A stretch of DNA of 37,037 bases from Devosia equisanguinis (GTDB lineage: Bacteria > Pseudomonadota > Alphaproteobacteria > Rhizobiales > Hyphomicrobiaceae): NCBI GenBank assembly GCA_945862355.1, contig CAMAYR010000015.1, positions 1-37,037 on the forward strand, written 5' to 3'. The notes beneath the pieces are model-generated. The model saw only the letters and a list, made by a program, of their open reading frames with translations, was not told the DNA's origin and made no database searches. Made by a program: the position numbers and the translations under genes. Positions 32,942 through 37,037 of this stretch are shown here, piece by piece. The first letter of the stretch is position 1, and every line of letters starts with the position of its first letter.

Positions 32942-33691
32942 ATAACCGGCAGAATCGCTCTCGTCACCGGCGGTGGCAGCGGCATCGGCCGCGCCGCAGC
33001 GCTGGCGCTTCAGGCTGCGGGCTGGCACGTCACAATTGCCGGCCGCCGCTCAGCCGAGCTGGACAAGACCGTTGCATTGGCCAAGCCCGGCGGCGGCCGC
33101 ATCCTTCCCGTGCCTACCGACGTCGCGGAGCCGGAGCAGATCGCCGCGCTTTTCGGCAAGGCAAAAGAGACGTTCGGCCGCCTCGACCTGTTGTTCAACA
33201 ACGCCGGCATCGGCGCGCCGGGCCCCGCCGAGGACCTCGATCTCGCGAAATGGAAGCAGGTCGTCGACGTCAACCTGACCGGCTGCTTCCTGTGCGCCCA
33301 GCACGCCATCCGCATCATGAAGGAGCAATCGCCGAAGGGCGGCCGCATCATCAACAACGGCTCGATCTCGGCCCATTCGCCACGACCGGCCTCGATCGCC
33401 TATGTCGCGACGAAGCACGCGATCACCGGCCTGACGAAGTCCCTCAATCTCGATGGCCGCAAGCACGACATCGCGTGCGGGCAGATCGACATCGGCAACG
33501 CGGAGACACCTCTGGCCTCGCGCATGGCGAACGGCGTGCCCCAGGCCGATGGCTCGATCAGGCCCGAGCCGCTGATGGACGTCGAGCACATCGGCCAGGC
33601 TATCCTGCACATGGCAAGCCTGCCGCTCGAATCGAACGTGCTGTTCATGACCATTATGGCAACGAAGATGCCTTTCGTCGGCCGCGGCTGA
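32906..33691 (+). CDS. Short-chain dehydrogenase/reductase coupled to the Rieske protein
   Basis: The product is 261 residues with three MTGN repeats at its N-terminus. The cofactor motif TGGGSGIG is at 21-28, NNAG at 98-101, Ser153 or Ser155 in NGSISA, and Tyr166/Lys170 in YVATK. Residues AGRRS (45-49) after the second strand suggest NADP preference. The start is fixed by the ATGA overlap with the Rieske gene and a good AGGGAGG ribosome site. Rieske-type oxygenase units often have an SDR that oxidises the diol or alcohol product. With the oxygenase domain missing, the combined role is open. Confidence 0.92.
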   Translation: MTGNMTGNMTGNITGRIALVTGGGSGIGRAAALALQAAGWHVTIAGRRSAELDKTVALAKPGGGRILPVPTDVAEPEQIAALFGKAKETFGRLDLLFNNAGIGAPGPAEDLDLAKWKQVVDVNLTGCFLCAQHAIRIMKEQSPKGGRIINNGSISAHSPRPASIAYVATKHAITGLTKSLNLDGRKHDIACGQIDIGNAETPLASRMANGVPQADGSIRPEPLMDVEHIGQAILHMASLPLESNVLFMTIMATKMPFVGRG

Positions 33692-33745
33692 CGCAGAGGC
33701 GATCTGCTGCACGCGCACGACGAAATTGGCCCTTGGCCTGCGCGA

Positions 33746-34258
33746 TCAGCCGCGGGTGAGGGTGAGCGAGACCTGAGTAGAGGCGTTTCCCATAGACGAG
33801 ATCGTCACCCGCTGGCTGGAGGCGCCATAGCTGACCGACATCGAGCCGGAGGTGCTCCCGCTGAATGACAGCTTGAGAGAGCCGCTCGTTGCGCTTCCCG
33901 AGACGGTGCCGGTGGCGTTGAAGGATCTCTCCTCCCACGTGCCCGAGACGCGCGAGCCGGTCAACGCGATCGCAGACCTGAGGTCGATCTTGTAGCTCGT
34001 CGAGGCGCAGCGCAGCGCGACGCCGAGACCCGAGCTGCCGTCCCGCGCAGAGTAGTAGGCGCGGCAGGTCAACCTTTCGCTGCCGCCATTGCCGAGCATG
34101 ACTGTGCCACTGCCAGTCCAGGTGCCGACGAGACTGCTCACGCCGGCGGGTTCCGACATCGCGGCGGAAGCGCCGAGTGCGGCCGAGAAGACCGCGAGTG
34201 CTGAAATTGAAAATGCAGCTGCAATCGAATTATGTCGCCGTGTGCGAGAGCAATTCAA
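33746..34258 (-). CDS. Secreted beta-rich protein of unknown function
   Basis: The product is 170 residues. A signal peptide (hydrophobic AAAFSISALAVFSAALGASA, cleaved near AMS) precedes a Gly/Ser/Thr-rich mature part with LVGTWTGSGTVML, RLTCRAYYSARDG, VALRCASTSYKIDLRSAI, GTWEERSFNATGTV and MSVSYGASSQRV. The alternation suggests a small beta-barrel or sandwich. Two cysteines could pair. This matches a conserved small periplasmic protein type of Rhizobiales with no known role, from memory. The start codon is TTG at 34258, supported by GGGAGG 7-8 bases upstream; no ATG would retain the signal peptide. Confidence 0.8.
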   Translation of the reverse strand: MNCSRTRRHNSIAAAFSISALAVFSAALGASAAMSEPAGVSSLVGTWTGSGTVMLGNGGSERLTCRAYYSARDGSSGLGVALRCASTSYKIDLRSAIALTGSRVSGTWEERSFNATGTVSGSATSGSLKLSFSGSTSGSMSVSYGASSQRVTISSMGNASTQVSLTLTRG

Positions 34259-34698
34259 GGTCGAGCCTCCCTTAGTGAATTGTTATAAAAGCGGTCGCTT
34301 CAACATTTCGGTTTGCCCCTGTCGGACGAAGAACGCGATCGTCCGAACGACGCCACCGAGATCGCAAATCGCGCGGTGAAACGAGAATTGGATGTGGTCC
34401 GGCGATCCCACTCGATCCGGAACAACGATATTGAGTGAATGCGCCTCAAGCCATCCGTGCACGATCGCGCCATGCAACTTCCCCGCTTGCGTGGCTGAAT
34501 TGCACCATAGCGCCAGGACCACGAGAACCAGTGCCGGACACCACCGTACAAAACTACGGTTATCCCTGCGATCACATGATCTTGAACACGGTTGCTTGCT
34601 ACAATTCGAGGCACAGTCGTTAACATGCTGTCAGCCAAGATCACAGTATACATCCCACGACGCCAGTTCTCGTCCCTGTCCATTTGGAGCACCAAGTG
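34259..34698. other. 440-base intergenic region, no supported gene
   Basis: This gap separates the divergent secreted protein and L,D-transpeptidase genes. It is visibly less GC-rich than the surroundings, with TTATAAAAG at 34280-34288 near the minus-strand gene. Short open frames exist (for example 34283-34522, minus strand), but none shows a ribosome site, a domain or coding bias. Promoters for both genes must lie here, but I see no confident -35/-10 pair. Confidence 0.5.
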
Positions 34699-35535
34699 AT
34701 GCGTACTTTCAACGCCACGAGCCCCCAGCTCATCGGCGCCGCGGCAGTTGCCCTACTTCTGTGCAATCTTCCCTCGCCCGTCATGGCGACGACCGAGCCG
34801 AAAGCCGAGGCGGTTACGCCCCCGCTCAATGCTGCACCCGTGTCGCCCGCGTCAGCGACACCTGCTGCCACGCCGGCAGCAGTCCCAGAAAATGGCGGTG
34901 AGGGCTCCACTCAGCCAGCCGAGGCTGCCGCTCCACCGGCCAAGCCGAAGCCCCTTCCCACCACGCTCGTCGCCCGCATCGATCTGACCAGCCAGACGAT
35001 GACCGTAAAGGCCGGCGGCAAAACCATTCACACTTGGAAGGTTTCGACCGGTGCGCCGGGCTACGCGACCCCGGCCGGCAACTTCCGGCCATCCTGGATG
35101 GCCAAGGACTGGCGGTCGCGGCAGTATGACGACGCCCCGATGCCCTACTCGGTCTTCTTCAATCGCGGCATTGCCGTGCATGGCACCACGAATCCCGGCT
35201 CGCTCGGCCGCGCCGCCTCGCATGGCTGCGTTCGTCTTACGACCTCCAACGCGGGAAAATTCTTCAAGCTGGTCCAGCGCCACGGCATGGCCCCGACGCG
35301 CATCGTCGTTCATGGTCGCCAGCCGTTCGGCAACAATTCGCTCGTAGCTGGCCGCCAGGGCGGCAGCAGATCGGCCAACCGTCAGGTACGCTCGGGCTCA
35401 GACTGGTATTACGAACCGGCCCCCCGCGCCGCCCCGCGCCGCTACCGCTCGGCAGACGCCTATGCCTATAACTACGCCCCGCGGCCGAGCCGCCCGCGCA
35501 CCACACGTGTCCGCTCGACCTACTGGTCGCAGTGA
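34699..35535 (+). CDS. L,D-transpeptidase (YkuD domain), secreted
   Basis: The product is 278 residues. A signal peptide (about 1-30, hydrophobic IGAAAVALLLCNLP, cleavage after VMA) is followed by an Ala/Pro-rich linker (40-87) that would span the periplasm. Next is the YkuD domain with VARIDLTSQTMTV, WKVSTGAPGYATPAGNF, IAVHGT (His161) and the catalytic SHGCVRL (Cys177, with His175 and Arg179). A tail rich in Arg, Tyr and Ser follows (190-278, RRYRSADAYAYNYAPRP), possibly for peptidoglycan or nucleic-acid contact. The enzyme makes 3-3 peptidoglycan crosslinks or attaches proteins to the wall, the dominant crosslink type in Rhizobiales. GGAG 9 bases before the ATG sets the start. A clear terminator follows. 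Confidence 0.93.
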   Translation: MRTFNATSPQLIGAAAVALLLCNLPSPVMATTEPKAEAVTPPLNAAPVSPASATPAATPAAVPENGGEGSTQPAEAAAPPAKPKPLPTTLVARIDLTSQTMTVKAGGKTIHTWKVSTGAPGYATPAGNFRPSWMAKDWRSRQYDDAPMPYSVFFNRGIAVHGTTNPGSLGRAASHGCVRLTTSNAGKFFKLVQRHGMAPTRIVVHGRQPFGNNSLVAGRQGGSRSANRQVRSGSDWYYEPAPRAAPRRYRSADAYAYNYAPRPSRPRTTRVRSTYWSQ

Positions 35536-35564
35536 TCCGACCGGCTGCGCCTAGGCTATCCCTG

Positions 35565-35593
35565 AAGGACCTGGCACAAGCCGGGTCCTTTTT
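35565..35593 (+). terminator. Rho-independent terminator of the L,D-transpeptidase gene
   Basis: AAGGACCTGGC (35565-35575), loop ACAA, GCCGGGTCCTT (35580-35590) form an 11-bp stem with one G-T pair, running into five T residues (35589-35593). It begins 29 bases after the stop codon. Confidence 0.92.
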
Positions 35594-35626
35594 GCGTCCC
35601 TATCGCTCTGCTGAACCGTCGAGCCA

Positions 35627-35659
35627 TGCATCGACGGTGCATCGTGCAGGATCGACGGA
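35627..35659. repeat. 11-bp-spaced direct repeats upstream of the RND adaptor
   Basis: TGCATCG occurs at 35627-35633 and 35638-35644, each followed by related bases, and a third partial copy (ATCGACGG) is at 35651-35658. The spacing of about one helical turn would suit an activator or repressor that binds one face, but no regulator is adjacent. Confidence 0.4.
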
Positions 35660-35772
35660 GCTTGCAGTCCGGCCTCGTTGATTGTCAGATACGAAAACTT
35701 CCTGAGTTTCCGTCGTCCTCTCCTCGCGCCTTAAAAGGCTCTGGCCCGGCACGACGATCGCGAGCGAGGTCT

Positions 35773-37037
35773 CAGTTGAGCAGTTCTGGCAATCGGACGA
35801 TCTTCCGCCTGGTCGCGCTTGCAGCAGTGGCGGGAGGCATTTTTCTCGCGTGGCGTTCTGCTCAGGATGGCGCTGGCGGCGGCATCCTTAGCCGTCTCGA
35901 TCCCGTACTTCGCGTTTTCGCGCTGAGCCCCGAGCGCGGCTCGAGCATCGATCGGCGAGGGCCACCGGGTGGTCAGCCCCCTGCCGTGACGATCGCCAGG
36001 CCGGCCGAGGCCGACGTGATCGACTGGGATGAGTTCACCGGCCGTTTCGAAGCCGCGCAAGCCGTCGACGTGCGGGCGCGCGTCGCCGGCTATCTCGATC
36101 AAGTCCACTTCAAGGACGGTCAGACCGTCGCCCCCGGCGATCTGCTTTACACGATCGACCGGCGGCCATTCGAGGCTGCCGTCGAGCAGGCAAGGGCAGA
36201 GCTGGCCCAGGCACGAACCAAGGTGGAGAACGCAGCCAAGGATGTCGACCGCGGCCGACCGCTCGTCGCCAGCAAGGTGATGTCCGAGAAAGTCTTCGAC
36301 GACCGCACGAATGTGAAGCGCGAGGCGGAGGCCGCGGTCAAGGTTTCCGAGGCCAAGGTTCGTACCGCCGAGCTCGACCTCGCCTTCACCCGCGTGATCG
36401 CACCGATCGGCGGGCGAATATCCCGCGCACTCATCACGCCGGGCAACTACGTCACCGCCGGTGGCGGCGCACAGCCGACGTTGCTCACCACGATCGTCTC
36501 CCAGGATCCGATCCATCTTTATTTCGATGTGAGCGAGGCCAACGCCATCAAGTATCGCCGTCTCGCCTTGACGGGCGCGAAAGGTGTCGCGGGCGCGACC
36601 GTCGAGTTCGCCCTGCCCGACGAAAAAGGCTATCCCCATCGCGGCACCGTGGACTTCACCGACAACCGCCTGGACGCCGGCACCAGCACGCTGCGCGTTC
36701 GCGCGGTAGTGGAGAATGCGAACGGCCTCTACTCCGCCGGGCTGTTCGCGCGCGTCCGCGTCGCAGGCTCGCCGCAGTTTCGCGCGCTGTTGCTGCCCGA
36801 CGCCGCCCTCGGCACCGATCAGGCCAACCGCTTCGTGATCGTTGTCGCCGATGACGGAAGCGTACAACGCCGCGTGGTCGTGCCCGGCCCTATCGTGCGC
36901 GGATTGCGTGTGATCCGGAGCGGCCTGAAACCCGGCGAGTGGGTCGTCACCAAAGGTCTTCAACGGGCCCGGCCCGGTCAGAAGGTCAAGCCGACGCGAG
37001 AGGTTCTACAGGTAACCGATGCTGGCGACAGCGTGCC
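35773..37037 (+). CDS. RND efflux periplasmic adaptor (membrane-fusion protein), cut by window edge
   Basis: The frame is open from a TTG at 35773 to the window end, about 421 residues. A short N-terminal anchor (LVALAAVAGGIFLAW) precedes the lipoyl/hairpin layout: VRARVAGYLDQVHFKDGQTVAPGDLLYTID, then a coiled-coil hairpin AVEQARAELAQARTKVENAAKD, the second lipoyl half LDLAFTRVIAPIGGRISR, barrel and the membrane-proximal domain with FVIVVADDGSVQRRVVV. It would link an inner-membrane RND pump to an outer-membrane channel. AGG 6 bases upstream supports the TTG start; no ATG in frame upstream is available. The pump gene should follow outside the window. Substrate unknown. Confidence 0.9.

Noticed and set aside
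34283-34522. 79-codon frame in the large intergenic region
   Set aside because: No ribosome site, domain or coding bias, and overlapping frames are equally open.
35731-36963. 410-codon minus-strand frame opposite the RND adaptor
   Set aside because: The plus strand has clear adaptor homology in the opposite frame; this is its antisense.

Overview
The window is GC-rich, densely packed bacterial DNA. Several genes point to Alphaproteobacteria, probably Hyphomicrobiales with a Bradyrhizobium/Rhodoplanes-like gene repertoire: the DUF4169 plus ribbon-helix-helix pair, a very large AsmA protein, Bug/TctC binding proteins, an LpxQ-like outer-membrane barrel and a YkuD protein with an alanine/proline-rich linker. 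This placement is inference from gene content; no rRNA or other phylogenetic marker was compared. No tRNA, rRNA, CRISPR array, phage module or transposase gene was seen.

Layout. 1-3.1 kb: the 3' end of a LysR regulator, an outer-membrane barrel, a small secreted protein and an RmlB-like dehydratase homologue whose catalytic residues are missing. 3.3-9.3 kb: an acyl-CoA dehydrogenase divergent from two periplasmic-binding-fold proteins without signal peptides, a UPF0178 protein, and two tandem, closely similar Bug/TctC binding proteins. 9.35-11.5 kb: a MarR regulator divergent from an HpaB-type flavin monooxygenase gene that carries an in-frame amber codon. 11.6-19 kb: housekeeping genes (UvrD/PcrA helicase, AsmA, RHH protein, DUF4169). 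19.2-21.7 kb: a benzoate-CoA-ligase-type enzyme and a UPF0114 membrane protein. 21.7-24.4 kb: a NitT/TauT-type ABC transporter that looks decayed, with one permease frameshifted and the binding-protein gene apparently reduced to a short 3' remnant next to two unusual palindromes. 24.5-27.5 kb: SDR, amidase and a PuuE-like polysaccharide-deacetylase-fold protein. 27.6-32.2 kb: XerC, an ornithine-cyclodeaminase-family enzyme, an XdhC-family protein and release factor 1. 32.4-37 kb: a single-domain Rieske protein coupled to an SDR, a secreted protein, an L,D-transpeptidase and the start of an RND efflux adaptor that runs off the window.

The catabolic genes (HpaB-type monooxygenase, aryl-CoA ligase, acyl-CoA dehydrogenase, a 4,5-dihydroxyphthalate-decarboxylase-like protein, Rieske/SDR pair, Bug proteins, MarR) share a theme of aromatic or carboxylate use. 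They are scattered in small units, so a single pathway is not shown.

The most unusual signal is a set of three 76-79 bp palindromes: two adjacent ones at 24277-24355 and 24369-24445, and one 8 kb away at 32333-32408. All three share one skeleton: outer CTAGTG followed by four variable or semi-conserved bases, a 4-nt unpaired insertion in one arm only, an inner arm of 15-16 bp starting GTCNC, and a 21-25 nt loop. The arm sequences differ between copies yet stay self-complementary, so structure is kept while sequence changes. Two of them sit where the ABC binding-protein gene appears to have been lost.
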